Shown piece by piece: positions 24,742 through 35,160 of a stretch of DNA of 64,000 nucleotides. Position numbers and translations under genes: made by a program. Each line of letters opens with the position of its first letter. Position 1 is the first letter of the stretch. The notes beneath the pieces were generated by a model. It made no database searches. It worked only from the letters and a program-made list of their open reading frames with translations, and was not told where the DNA came from. The stretch is from Serinus canaria (taxonomy: Eukaryota; Chordata; Aves; Passeriformes; Fringillidae), in assembly GCF_022539315.1 (NCBI RefSeq), contig NC_066332.1, positions 3,739,001-3,803,000 of the forward strand, read 5' to 3'.

Positions 24742-25260
24742 GGCCCCGCGCACGCCCCGGTCCCGCGGCGCCGCTCCCGGTCCGGGCCGAGGGGGCGGTG
24801 GCGCTGCCCCGGGGGGCGGGACCTGCCCCCGTGCTCGCCAATCAGCGGCGGCCGCGGGGGAGGAGCCTCCCGGACTGGGCCGTGAGGGACCAATGAAAGG
24901 CGGCGGGGGCGTTACGTCACGGGGTGGGTGTTACCGTGCGCCGCGGCGCCCCCTGCGGGCTCTGGTCCCGCCCCGGCGCGGGGCTCAGCGGGAACGGAAC
25001 GGAACGGAGCGGAGTCACTCGGGCTCCAGGGGGCTCCGAGGACAGGGGGGTTCCGTCCTCCCTCAGGACAATGCGGCCTCTCGCTCTTGGCGCTCGCTGT
25101 TTGCCCTCACGAAGGCCCCTGCATGAGCGGTTCCACTGCGCTCACCGCTGCGGGAGAGGCGGATCGCCCAGCACGGAGTTAGTGCGCTCAGGGGCACAAA
25201 CAGCAGCACCGGGGGATGCCCCGGTGCCTTGGAGGGGTCACGGCAGGCCCCACCTCTCCA
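24742..25260 (-). promoter_or_regulatory. CPD: CPD CpG-island promoter
   Basis: A dense CpG stretch spans exon 1 and its upstream side. Two CCAAT boxes (24838-24842, followed by CA; and 24890-24894) lie 52 bp apart. A CRE/ATF-like TTACGTCA is at 24912-24919, and several GC boxes (GGGGGCGG at about 24791 and 24812) are present. There is no TATA. A short GGAAC tandem lies at about 24991-25005. The arrangement suits a housekeeping, TATA-less promoter firing on the minus strand; the transcription start is not resolvable. Confidence 0.75.
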
Positions 25261-28200
25261 GCGGATAAAGCCGGAACACAAACCAGGAGCTGGGAAGGAA
25301 GGACGGGACTTAGTCTGGGCACGGTGACAAGTTGTGGGTCACGGAGCACAAGGTGTTGCTCCTGGTGCCTCCGTCTTCCCCAGCCCTGAGCGAGCTGCCT
25401 GCTCAGTTCGGACCTCTGGGGATTGAAGACATTCTAACAGTGCGATGTTTGCATTGCATGTGGCTGTGACTGCACGGGCATGAGCCTAAGAGGAGATATA
25501 AACAATACTTTGGAGCTTCCTCCATCAAATTCCCTTTGTGAGGCAGGTGAGATGATAAGGACTAAAGGCAGGACACCTTATTCTGCAAACATCACTTTGC
25601 AGTCCATAAAACAATGGAAGTGTCCATCTCCAACAGTAGTTTCCTGCCAATTCCTGTTTAACTTTTCAGTAGTATCTCATGTACACATCTGCTTCCCAGC
25701 TCTGGCATTTCCTGCTGCAGACACCAGCCCCAAGTCTAGCACATAAAACTGATTTTCAGGGGAACCATCAGTGGTATGACTCCTTCATCTCATGGCATTC
25801 CAGCATCCTTTGTGCAGGAGATCAGATGATGCAAACTTGTGTGTGAGCCAAGCATGGTACAGCATCAGAAGGGCCCTGAGGAAAGAGAGAAAATTGGCTT
25901 CTCTTTCTTGGGGCTCATCTGGCCTGCACAATCATTAGGAGAGGAACAAGCAAGAAACTGGAGTTATTCATCAAAAAGATACCCCAGATAAAATTAAACT
26001 GGGAAAGACCTTGGTCATCAGGATGTTCTTAAACCAAAAAGGAGAAGGAATATTAAGAGAGATTGTGGCTCTCTTGGAAGCGATCACTATTATATAGCTT
26101 TAAGTCCTCAGTCTACAAATGGATTGCTCTGGATTTACCCAGAGTAACTGAGCTCATTTCCCTTTTTAGCTGATAAAAGCCCAGTTGTCTGGAACTCCAG
26201 CAGGCCAATTGTAAAAGCAGCATGTGGCAAAGGCTGATGACTCACCAGCTCATTTGCTCACTAACAACAAACTCTCCACATTTCCTTAGGCCAGCCCAGC
26301 AGAGCTCTGACTTCCACATCCCTGAGTGAGCAAATACACAGATTGGGGACTGATTTGACTCCTCCTTCTCTTCCTCCTCCCTTTCCTCTTCCTCTCCCTC
26401 CTCCTCCTCATCTCTGCCTTCTGCCAGTGCTGTGGCACTCAATAAGGTGATTACTCAGGAGCTGGGGCTTTTGCCTCACCACACTCCACAGTGCTTCCAA
26501 CCACGGAGCAGGAATGTGATTTTCTCCTGTAGATCAGCAGCAAATGGTCCCCCATGAACTGGAACGATGGAGCAGCTCAGTTCTTGCAGATTCCTCGCAA
26601 TGGGAGTGAGGGATGACCTCACAGCAGGGAAGTTAAAGCTGCTAATATTGTTTGGCAGCACTTCACAGGATCAAATCACCACTTGGTTTTCCAGCAGAGA
26701 GCACTTCCAAGAAATCCCACTGGTGATGAAAGTTCCTAGGTAGACAAAAATATCCAAGGTTCAGCTGTAGAGCAGCCACAGCAGAAGAGAGTCTTGAAAG
26801 AGAAGCAGCTCTGGGAATTCTGCTCAGGAGTGTCCTGTACTTGCCATCAGCATGAAGCAGGCACCAGGTTTAGCATCTTCCCCAGTCATGAGTGTGGTTC
26901 AGCTTTCTACAGGATTTCCTGCCTTTGAGCTCCTGCCAAGGTGATCACAGGGATCTCAGCCGGTTTCCAGCACTCCCAGGTGACTTTGCTCCCCTTCCGT
27001 GAGTGGGTACCCAGCAGGTGGCATCCAAGTCCAACACTTGTGCTGGAGCCTCACCTTCCTGAGGGCTTCTCCTCCACTTTTTTGATCCCAGGATCTGTTT
27101 CTTCATTAAAACTTATTTTCCATTTGAATTTATTTTAAAATTTCAAAATATTCATTGATTTAGTGTTTCTTTAGTTATTCCTATTCCTTCCCAAAAAGTT
27201 CACTCATAATTCCTCTGTGTTCAGTGACACAGCATGTGAACCTTTATATGAAGATCATCAGGAAATAGATTTACTAACAAATTATGAAAAAAATACTGAG
27301 ATCTGTCCATCTCACCAGTGAGAAATATGCTGGATCTAGGCTGGGAGAAATCAGGGTACATCACACCTCCATAATGTTTTAAAAACATTGGAAGAATAGG
27401 TTTTGTGGGAGGGAACAGGAGCGCTGAGTAAGTTCAAGCAGCATTCCCGGACAGCCTTGGTTTCCAGCCCAGTTATCTGGCAAGGAGAGGCACTGGATTT
27501 GGTGTTACAGCCATCCTCCAATAATGGAAATGTTGCAAAATATGTAGCACCACATATTAAGATGGGATTAGAAGTGGGGAACCACAACAAGTAGGAAGAC
27601 AGGAGCAGCCTTAGAGCAGAGCCCCAGGCACTATTGCAGAATCATGTTTTCTGGAGCAGGATTACAGCCATGTTACAGCCTTTGTTTGCTTGACAAAACC
27701 ATAGATACAATCCTGGGTTTCCACATGTCTGTGCAGATCCTGTCATGCCCCTGACTCCAGGAGCAACCATCAACCCTCACAACTGCTGAGGATAATTCAA
27801 GATCTCATCTGCCAGTGAGAGTGTGGAGGATTAGGAATTGTGCTCCCTGCTCTTGCAGGCACTGAGGAGATCCACACAGAACCCAGCTGCTGGGAAGTTT
27901 GGAGTTGGAGGTTAAGAGATCTGATGGAAAAAAACCTACTCAATCTCTATCATGTTCTAAATCTTCTCTGCTCAGGTTTCTAAGGCTTGGATTACACCCA
28001 GGAATAGACTGGTGCTTATTAATTAATTCCTTTGAGGCTGTTCAGAGTCATATTTAACAACAGTCTTATTCTGGGTTTGTTGGTGCAACGTTGCCATAAG
28101 GATGACAAGCAGAAACTGGTGTGGTGGATTACTGACTCTAGCCCATGGTCTGTCTAATCCCTAATCGAGCCTTGGCAGTGCAGATCCAAGTACCTCAAAT

Positions 28201-30060
28201 GTGAGGGCTGGATCCTTTGCTGTGGAGAGTTATGGAGTTCTTGCCTCCCTGAAGAGGTTCCTCCCAGTCTGAGTCATTAGTGGCTGCTTTGCATTCTGGA
28301 ACATGAGGTTTATGTCCCTCCAAAAAACGTAATGGAAAGGTGGAGAACTCACAAAACTCTAGACCTCAGTAATTAGACACCCACAAGATTAATTACACCC
28401 TATATGAAAAGAAAAGTGTAAAAAGCCATTGCGAAAGTAATTCGTACCTGGTCTAAACAGCTGCCTTGCAGTGCCTCTGGCCAGGTAACACCTTGATTTT
28501 CTAGTCCCTCTTCCTTCAGCAGATCCTGAGCCCATTGCAAAAGAGGACACTGCCATTGCTCCAGATGAACCTCAGCTCACCTCTGCCTGTCATGGACCTG
28601 CTGGGACAGAATCTGACCCAGGTCCCAGCTGGTGCTGGGTCTCACATCATAACAAAGCCCCCCAGAACAGCTGTTGTCTGGCAATCTTCTCCCTTACTGT
28701 CATTTCTACATTAAAAAGCCCAAACTCCACCCTTTCCTTCTCTACATCCTTTCTCCAAACCACCTCCTTCTTCTCCAGAGTGTCAATCAGTGCAGTGACC
28801 AGAGGGAGCACACATTTCACTTTCCTGCCTTTGGCTCACCTTGTGGTGGGAATACATGAGCCATTTCCCAGTCCATTCCTTTGAATCCCTCTCTATTTCA
28901 ACTCAGCTTAATTCCAAACCACAGGGATCACTTTACTCCTAGGAAGAGCATTTGGGTTAAAATTTGTACTGAATCATAAGCCAATATTTAATTGAATTCT
29001 ACAAGGACAGGACAGTTTTCTAGAAGGAGGACTGAGAACTCTCTCTTCAAGGGACTTTTGTACACACATACTTTTTTAACCAAGAATGATTCCCTGTTGG
29101 TTTTAAGGGTAAACCCATAAACACAGAAAGAATTCTATTAAGAAACACTCAAAGGTGACCCTTGTTTGCAACAGCCCCACAAATAAGCAGTGCTGTGTGC
29201 TCCTGTGCTGTGTGTGCAGGCAGCAGCCCCAGAGCAGGAGCCCTCCCTGCCCAGTTCTGTGTCACTGAGCTGGGACACGGCGTCCACAGGCCAAGAAAAC
29301 ACCAAGGACACATCCCAGACTACTCCTGCTCATGAAATGCACTTTATGGCTCTGCTGAGCCCATTCCTAATGAGTGATGTGCCTGCAAGGACACTGGCAG
29401 CAGTGACAACACGTTTGAAAGCTGCAAGGACCCCGTGCTTTGTGACCACGTCACCATCACCCTGCTGAGGTGCAAACAGCAATCTCAGACAGATTTCCAC
29501 ATAGCCAAGTGCTTCAGTTGTGCCCTGGACACAGCTGTCCCAACAGAGGGGACAGCTGGGACAAACACCCTTGCCCTGTGCTGGGGGGTGCCCAGGGGTG
29601 AGCTAAGCACAAGAGCAGCCTGGGGTACACACTGGTGAGCAGGACAATGTCTGCTCTCTCCTCTGTCAACATGCAGTTCAAAGTCTGAATCAGTGAATTT
29701 TCTCATTTTCCACTCAAAGGAGGACATGGCAATGGAGCCTTGGGCAGAAAGGGACAAATCAGAGTCTACTCCTGCTCTAGGATAATCTAGGATAAAATCC
29801 CTGTGGCTCAAAATAGTGCTGTGAACACACAGAAAGCTGGGGGAAAAAAGGTATTATTTTTGGCTGAAAGTCTTTATGGCTGATGCAGGAACTCTCTCAT
29901 TAGTTACTCATTGCCTCAGAAAGTCTCATAAAACAGCCAGCAGAGCCCAGCAAATACTTCAGTCTTGTGGGAGCTCAGAAATCCAGGAATTGAACGAGGC
30001 CTTGAACCCATTTTATAGACTCACTTCTTCCTGAACAACCATAAAATATTAAAATTCAGA
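25261..30060. other. Intergenic region between CPD and TMIGD1
   Basis: About 4.8 kb with no supportable gene on either strand. The only low-complexity landmark is a 51-bp pure pyrimidine tract at 26359-26409. The open frames here are short, unsupported by splice structure, and not recognised. Confidence 0.6.
26359..26409 (+). repeat. Pure C/T polypyrimidine tract
   Basis: Fifty-one consecutive bases are C or T, made of irregular CTC/TCC units. On the minus strand the tract reads as a Glu-rich pseudo-peptide, which is a translation artefact. Confidence 0.9.
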
Positions 30061-30063
30061 CCC

Positions 30064-30070
30064 TATAAAT
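30064..30070 (+). promoter_or_regulatory. TMIGD1: TMIGD1 TATA box
   Basis: TATAAAT in the context CCCTATAAATAAGGAGG. A start about 30 bp downstream (near 30095) would make a short non-coding first exon ending at the strong donor CCCAAG/GTAAGT (30132/30133). A TATA promoter fits a tissue-restricted (epithelial) gene. Confidence 0.6.
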
Positions 30071-30094
30071 AAGGAGGGTAAAGAACTGTGCATT

Positions 30095-30132
30095 TCCCAG
30101 CAGAAGCAGCCTCTCCAGAGACTCTTCCCAAG
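30095..30132 (+). other. TMIGD1: Putative TMIGD1 non-coding exon 1
   Basis: Inferred from the TATA box and the consensus donor AAG/GTAAGT at 30133. The next acceptor, CTCTCCAACAG at 30400, precedes the coding exon by 18 bases of leader. The 5' end is an estimate. Confidence 0.5.
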
Positions 30133-30400
30133 GTAAGTCCAGTGCTACCTGATCCAGAGACGGGTTCCCCAGACTGACAGGTGATCAGGGACAGCAAACT
30201 CATATAATGGAGATTAGAGACATAAAACCCCTTTGAATCTGCTCTGAACTGGAAAACACCCTGCAACAATGGACTCAGTTTATTCCCTGGTCACCCTGTG
30301 CCTGCTGTGGGGGTTCTCCCCAGGTTGTCTGATGGCTGTAGGGATTAACCCCTGCGAGCCCTGGGCAGAGGCAGCAGTGCTGTGACCCTCTCTCCAACAG

Positions 30401-30497
30401 AGCCAGCTCTGCCCCGAGATGGTGCAGAGACGCAGCCTTGCCATCCCCTACGGAGCGCCCGTCCTTGCTGTTTCCTTCTTGGCATGTGTGGCCACAG
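30401..30497 (+). CDS. TMIGD1: TMIGD1 exon 2: leader and signal peptide (coding from 30419)
   Basis: Acceptor TCTCCAACAG ends at 30400. ATG at 30419 in CCCGAGATGG has G at -3 and G at +4. Encodes MVQRRSLAI and the hydrophobic core APVLAVSFLACVATG. Donor CCACAG/GTAAGC at 30498; ends in phase 1. Confidence 0.85.
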
Positions 30498-33400
30498 GTA
30501 AGCAATGGAAAAACCCATCCTGGCTTTGTCCAAGCCCCATCACAGCAATTACTGAAACTGCCCAGGGCTGGGTGATGTGCCACAGCAGCATTTTGAGTGC
30601 TCTGGTGATCATCCCCAGAGGACTGTCTGGAAACTGACCTCTGATTTGAGAGTAGCAGAGAAGGGAATGGGGAAATGTCAGTGTTTTCCAGCATTATTGC
30701 AGCAGGGATAATGAGGCCACAGTTTCCAAACCTGCTCTAAGCAGTGATAAGTGTGATAGATTTGGCCACCTGGGAACACCTTCAGACAGGGACCTTCAGA
30801 CTTCTTTATATTCACAGGACCTTCAGACTTCTTTATATTCACAGGACCTTAACACCTTTACAATCTGAGCTATATTTTTCATTCATTATTCTATGGCTCA
30901 GGCTGCAGTAGCGGGTTTCATCCCATTACAATAATTTATTTCCCATACTGGTTGTTCATTTAGGATGGCTTGAGGTTTGTACCTTTGACAAATTGCAGCT
31001 CTGCAACAGCCAGGATACAGCTGAGGGGCTGATTAACTCATTTATACTCCCAAGGGCATCCTGCTCCAACTGAAAAACAGAGCATCAAAAACAGGGAGCA
31101 CAGTGGTGCTGCAGCAGTGATTGGCAGCAGGAGGGTGATGGGATGGGAGTGACCTTTTGCTGGGTGTCACACGGTCAGTCCTGGCTTCAGACATTTTGTT
31201 GTCACAGGTCAAGCCTTGGTGTTCTGGCAGTCAGCTGCAAAAGGCTGATTTTTATTTTAAATAACTGTGGAAGGAGCTTTGAGATGAAGACAGGTTCGTG
31301 TCTCAAAAACTAGCATTGCACCTGAAAACAGATTGAAACCTCAAAGTCTCATCCCTCCTCCAAGGTGGAGGCCTGGAGAAGTGAGCAGGGCAGCTTTTGT
31401 GGGAAGAGTATGACTTAGGATGCTTAAATGTCCTTGTCCTCCTTCTTCTGCAGGTTTGGAGCTGTCTGTAAATAACCATGCTGCTGACTTCACCCTGTCT
31501 ACAGGGCTCAGCCCTGCTATCTCCCTCTCGTGCCTCGTGCACAACAGCAGCCAGGCCGAGGAGCTGCTCTGGTACCGCGGGACTGGGCAAGTGGATCTGA
31601 AAGATGGGAATAAAGTGAACATCAGCAACATCTGCATATCCCCGGTCAACGAGTCTGACAACGGAGTCACCTTCACGTGCAGGCTGGCACGGGACAAGGC
31701 TGTGCAGGTGTCTGTGACCCTGGATGTGCAGTGTGAGTCGCCGTGGTGGATTCCTGTGGGGAATGGCTGGGGTGGGATGGAGTCGTGGGCCGAGCAGCTC
31801 TGTCTGGGCGATGTTTTGCACCCTTGTACGCTGTCTTCACCGAGAAAAAATGCGTTTAGGAGGAGATAACTCACGTGATAAGACACTCCCTTCCCACAGT
31901 GGTACTTATGGCTGATCTAAGGGCTCTTTTATAGGAGTGGGTGGGCCCTTAAGAAAGATACTCTGGATATGTCCCTGCCTCCACCTAGGTTATTTCCCAA
32001 GGATACAAGTCAGGGCAGAGGAAATACTGGAGTGACAGTCTCTGCCACTGACTGCCCTCCTCATTCCCAGGGATCAGGAAAGGCTGCACTGCTGTGATCT
32101 GTTAGACCACTGAACAAGGAGCACGAGGGATGTGAGAAGGGAACTTATTTTGTGTTAAATGTGGGCATTTAACTTATTAAATGCCCACTTATTTAACACT
32201 TATTTTGTGTTAAATGTGGGCATTCATCTGGAGCAACGTGGCTTCAGTCTCTTCTCCCAAGTAAAAAGTGATAAGAGGAAATAGCCTCAAGTTGTACGCA
32301 ACTTAGATTGGGTATTAAGGAAAATTCCTTTACTGAAAGGGTCATCAAGTCCTGGCACAAGCCGTCCAGAGCAGCAGTGCAGACACCATCCCTGCAGGGA
32401 TTTAAAAGATGTGTAGATGTGGCACATGGGGACGTGGTTTTGTGGTGGCCCTGGCAGTGCTGGGTTAATGGCTGGACTCAATTTGAGAAGGCTTTTCCAA
32501 CCTAAATGGTTCGGTGATTCTATGAGCAGCATTATTAATGACATGTTGAACTGCATTCCGGTGAACAGTCCCTCCCCAGCTGAGTGGAGAGGAGACCCTC
32601 CATGTGGAAGAAGAGAAAGATGTTACTCTGACGTGCAACTCCAAAGCCAACCCTCAAGCCCAAAGCATCTGGTTAAAGGACAACCAGATCTTGACCCTGC
32701 AGCAAAGTCGCCACAAGCTGTACCAGACCAGTGAGGTCTTTCAGCTCTCCATCACAAAAGTGGAGAAGTCTGACAATGGGACCTACACCTGCGTGGTGGA
32801 ATCAGGCCTGGGAAATGGGACAAGGGATTTCCACCTCTTTGTTGAAGGTAACAAGGCTGCTGCTGATTAATAAGCTTTACAAATAACTCTCTGTTCTCTT
32901 CTATAATGACAAAGATCCATTTCTATTACTCAGTGTAAGTGGAGTGTGGTAAATTCCCTGCATGAATTTCTGAGGGCACAGCAACAGCAAGGAGCTCTCC
33001 CTGCACCTGTGCCTGGGACCACAGCACCAGGAAGGGCCTCTCCTGCTCTACCTGTTGTTCAAAAGCATTTGGCAAGTGTGACCTGGGGCATGCTCTTCCC
33101 ACACTGACAGGGCACACTCAAGTGTGGTTTAAAGCACCTCAGGTCTTGCTTGAAGCATCTTACTGTGACCACAGGATTCTGTCATGCCCAAAGAGCTGCT
33201 TAAGGCACGAGTTGTGCTCCAGAGGTCCCTCCAGGGGCTGGGTGCTTAGGGCTCAGACAGATGACACTAAATCACCTCTGTCCAGACCCCTTTCATTTCT
33301 GTCCTCTTGGCACAGGGAGGGAAGCAATGTTACCTGTGTCAGTGGTACCTCTGGACTGCCTTATTTCTGAGCATAACAGTGCCTGGGGGTTCTTCTTCAG

Positions 33401-34031
33401 GAGCTGATGTTTCAGTCCTTCTTCAGTTCACTAAAATACAGGCTCAGCTCCTTTCTCTCCAAGGGACTAACACACAGAGTCAGTCTGTGGACAGCAGGGA
33501 GAGCAACAGTTAACTCAGCAGTGACAGCTGTGGGAAAAGAAATGTCTTTCCACAGTCCTGTGAAATGTTCTGGGTTATGTTACTGCACAAATTTCTCTCA
33601 TATCCAACTTCTTCTTTCCTGACAGATAAAAAACCTGTTTTTCCCACGGAGGCTATTATTGCTGCTGCCGTGGTGGTTACAATCACAATACTTTTTGGAA
33701 TCGTGGCTCAAAAAGATAAAATTTTTAAGGTATGGAAAGCTCTAGTTTCATAGAAAAAATTAGTATTGTTTGCTGCAGTGCCCTGTTTATTTCTACCTTT
33801 TCTATTCTATTTCATAATGTTGCTTTTCTCTTTTAGAAAACTGCTACAAACTACCTCCTGCTTTAGAATTACCAGTAGATAAATCAAGTATTAGATATTT
33901 CATGTGGAAGGCATTATGTACTTGCAATATTTGTAACAATATCCCCACAGCCAGGAAACATGAATGATAACAGGGCTGCTTTTTTCTTTTCTTTTCAGTG
34001 CTTCAAGAAACCAAAAGATACGGCTCTGTAA
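30419..34031 (+). CDS. TMIGD1: Transmembrane and immunoglobulin domain-containing protein 1, whole coding region (5 coding exons, 257 aa)
   Basis: TMIGD1 is a small type I adhesion protein of kidney and gut epithelium, tied to junctions and to cell survival under oxidative stress. The joined exons give 774 nt with all phases consistent; the human protein has 262 residues. Order: signal peptide (1-26), Ig domain 1 (about 40-118; Cys53/Cys102, Trp66), Ig domain 2 (about 120-212; Cys142/Cys194, Trp154), transmembrane AIIAAAVVVTITILFGIVA (about 222-240), basic 17-residue tail ending DTAL. The C-terminal T-A-L matches the human terminus and is a class I PDZ ligand. N-glycosylation sequons occur, for example at 57-59 and 82-84. 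LLWYR, FQLSITKVEK and DNGTYTC agree with mammalian TMIGD1. It lies between CPD and BLMH, as in mammals. Confidence 0.94.
30790..30850 (+). repeat. 27-bp tandem duplication in a TMIGD1 intron
   Basis: Two identical 27-bp units (30790-30816 and 30817-30843), starting GGACCTTCAGACTTC, are followed by a 7-base partial third unit. Perfect identity points to a recent duplication. Confidence 0.95.
31454..31732 (+). CDS. TMIGD1: TMIGD1 exon 3: Ig domain 1 (aa 27-120)
   Basis: Acceptor CTTCTTCTGCAG and donor GTGCAGT/GTGAGT. Encodes LELSVNNHAADFTLS, ISLSCLVHNSS, EELLWYRGTGQVDLKDGNK and NGVTFTCRLARD. It is 279 nt with phase 1 at both ends, the classic single-exon Ig module. Confidence 0.95.
32143..32224 (+). 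repeat. 27-bp direct repeats with internal hairpin
   Basis: Identical 27-mers at 32143-32169 and 32198-32224 enclose a 28-base spacer. Within this, GTGGGCATTT (32161-32170) pairs perfectly with AAATGCCCAC (32179-32188) across an 8-base loop. It lies just upstream of the CR1 fragment in the TMIGD1 intron. Confidence 0.9.
32283..32525 (+). mobile_element. CR1 LINE 3'-end fragment
   Basis: It reads AGCCTCAAGTTGT, GATTGGGTATTAAGGAAA, GTAGATGTGGCACATGGGGA, TTGTGGTGGCCCTGGCAGTG and CTTTTCCAACCTAAATGGTT, ending GTGATTCTATGA. This is the standard 3' terminus of avian CR1. It is truncated at the 5' side, in sense orientation with TMIGD1, and ends about 43 bp before the exon 4 acceptor. Confidence 0.93.
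32569..32847 (+). CDS. TMIGD1: TMIGD1 exon 4: Ig domain 2 (aa 120-213)
   Basis: The acceptor is GGTGAACAG at 32568, chosen because T/TC CCT CCC yields FPPQLSGEE, matching the human FPPLLSG junction. The later CCTCCCCAG (ending at 32579) would break the phase. Encodes VTLTCNSKANPQAQSIWLKD and DNGTYTCVVESG. 279 nt, phase 1 at both ends; donor GTTGAAG/GTAACA. Confidence 0.92.
33626..33729 (+). CDS. TMIGD1: TMIGD1 exon 5: transmembrane segment (aa 213-247)
   Basis: Acceptor CTTTCCTGACAG and donor TTTAAG/GTATGG. Encodes DKKPVFPTE followed by the hydrophobic span and AQKDKIFK. Phase 0 at the 3' end. Confidence 0.92.
33999..34031 (+). CDS. TMIGD1: TMIGD1 exon 6 coding part: cytosolic tail (aa 248-257)
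   Basis: Acceptor CTTTTCTTTTCAG ends at 33998. Encodes CFKKPKDTAL and a TAA stop at 34029-34031, ending in the same T-A-L as mammals. The stop codon overlaps a perfect donor motif GTAAGT (34028-34033). Confidence 0.85.
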   Translation, partial: CFKKPKDTAL

Positions 34032-35160
34032 GTATTTGACTGCTTATTCACACTTATTCCAAATGAATTTCTTCTGTAAAATTGGCAGAACCTGAAGAAG
34101 TTCATCAGTATAATAAACACACCCTGCTCTTGCTCTGGCTGGTGAACATCAGCCCTGTCCCAGCAGAGAGGGGTCCCTGGGAACATGACAGGACACACAA
34201 AAATCCTGCCCTTCCCTGGCCATCTCAGGGCTCTGGCTACCCCTGTGTGTAACCACTGGAAGGGAAAAAACCTCTAATGTCATATCCTCAGCCTGCTGGC
34301 AGCTTTCTGGAGCTGAACACAGCCCAGATGAGTTCAACTTACTTGTGGTTTTTTTTTTCTAGGAGGTGATTTTTCGTTTCTTCTGTTCATTTTGCTGCAG
34401 GTAAAGAACACCCGGAAAACATCATTTCTAGTGGTCAACAAAAGCCATGTGTGAGATGATGAGATAAAGCACTGAAACAGTTTTTTTGGGATCAAGTTTA
34501 TATGTTTTTTCAAAATATAAGTGGTTCTTTGCATCTATTGATTCTAAGCTGCTGCTTAGAGGGTGAGAACTGTTAGAACTGGTCACTGGGAACCTTTCCT
34601 TGGAGCACCATTGAGGAGGGTGGGCTGCATGAGATGATGCCAGCTTTTGCTCTCCAAGTTTATTCCAACAAGGAATGCATGTGCCGTCGGGCTTGTGGAT
34701 CAGTCTGCAGAGCAATCTCTACTGCATTGTGATGCTGATGCACACAAATAAAGGGAGGTGTTGGGCTGACAGCTGCTTTCTGTGCTGCAGGCCATTCCAC
34801 AGAGTGTTGGGGTGGTGATTACCCAACTCTCTGCTCCTTCCCAATGATCCTGTGGGCATCTCAGCTTCTCTTGCCAGGGCAAAAACTGCCTGGCACTCAG
34901 CACTGCTGCTGCACTTTCTGTCTCCGTGGCTCACCAGGGCTTGGGGCAGCCCCAAGCGCTCAATGACACAGTGAAGTTCCAGTGTGATTGCTCCAGCACC
35001 ATGATGGGTGGAAAACATCTCCATCCATCCCTTCCCCCAACAAATGTGCCACTCAAGCACTTTTCTCAAGGTCCTGGCAAGCTGATGAGGACTCATCATA
35101 CCTTGGAATAGTTCATTACTAATACTGTCAATAAACACTGCGTGCTGTAAATCAATTTGA
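34032..35160 (+). other. TMIGD1: TMIGD1 3' UTR region with three poly(A) signals
   Basis: AATAAA hexamers at 34112-34117, 34747-34752 and 35130-35135 offer a short 3' UTR of about 100 bases or longer forms of roughly 0.7 and 1.1 kb. Which is used cannot be told from sequence. No other gene is seen here. Confidence 0.6.

Noticed and set aside
24742..24753. Upstream in-frame start for CPD at 24753
   Set aside because: The codon there is GTG, not ATG; the ATG at 24741 has a strong context.
23453..24885. Very long open frames (462, 450 and 384 codons) over CPD exon 1
   Set aside because: They are GC-driven shadows in other frames or strands of the CpG island. They are rich in Arg/Ala/Gly/Pro, match no family, and the CPD frame has the recognisable domain.
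26242..26442. Glu-rich minus-strand frame
   Set aside because: Simple translation of the polypyrimidine tract.
29190..29638. Pair of overlapping frames in the CPD-TMIGD1 gap
   Set aside because: No homology recognised, no promoter or consistent splice pattern; treated as random.
31303..31886. 172- and 181-codon minus-strand frames
   Set aside because: Antisense to the TMIGD1 Ig1 exon, which has clear Ig motifs and splice sites in sense.
32570..32579. CCTCCCCAG as the acceptor of TMIGD1 exon 4
   Set aside because: It has a better pyrimidine tract but gives the wrong phase and would lose the FPP...LSG junction conserved with mammals.
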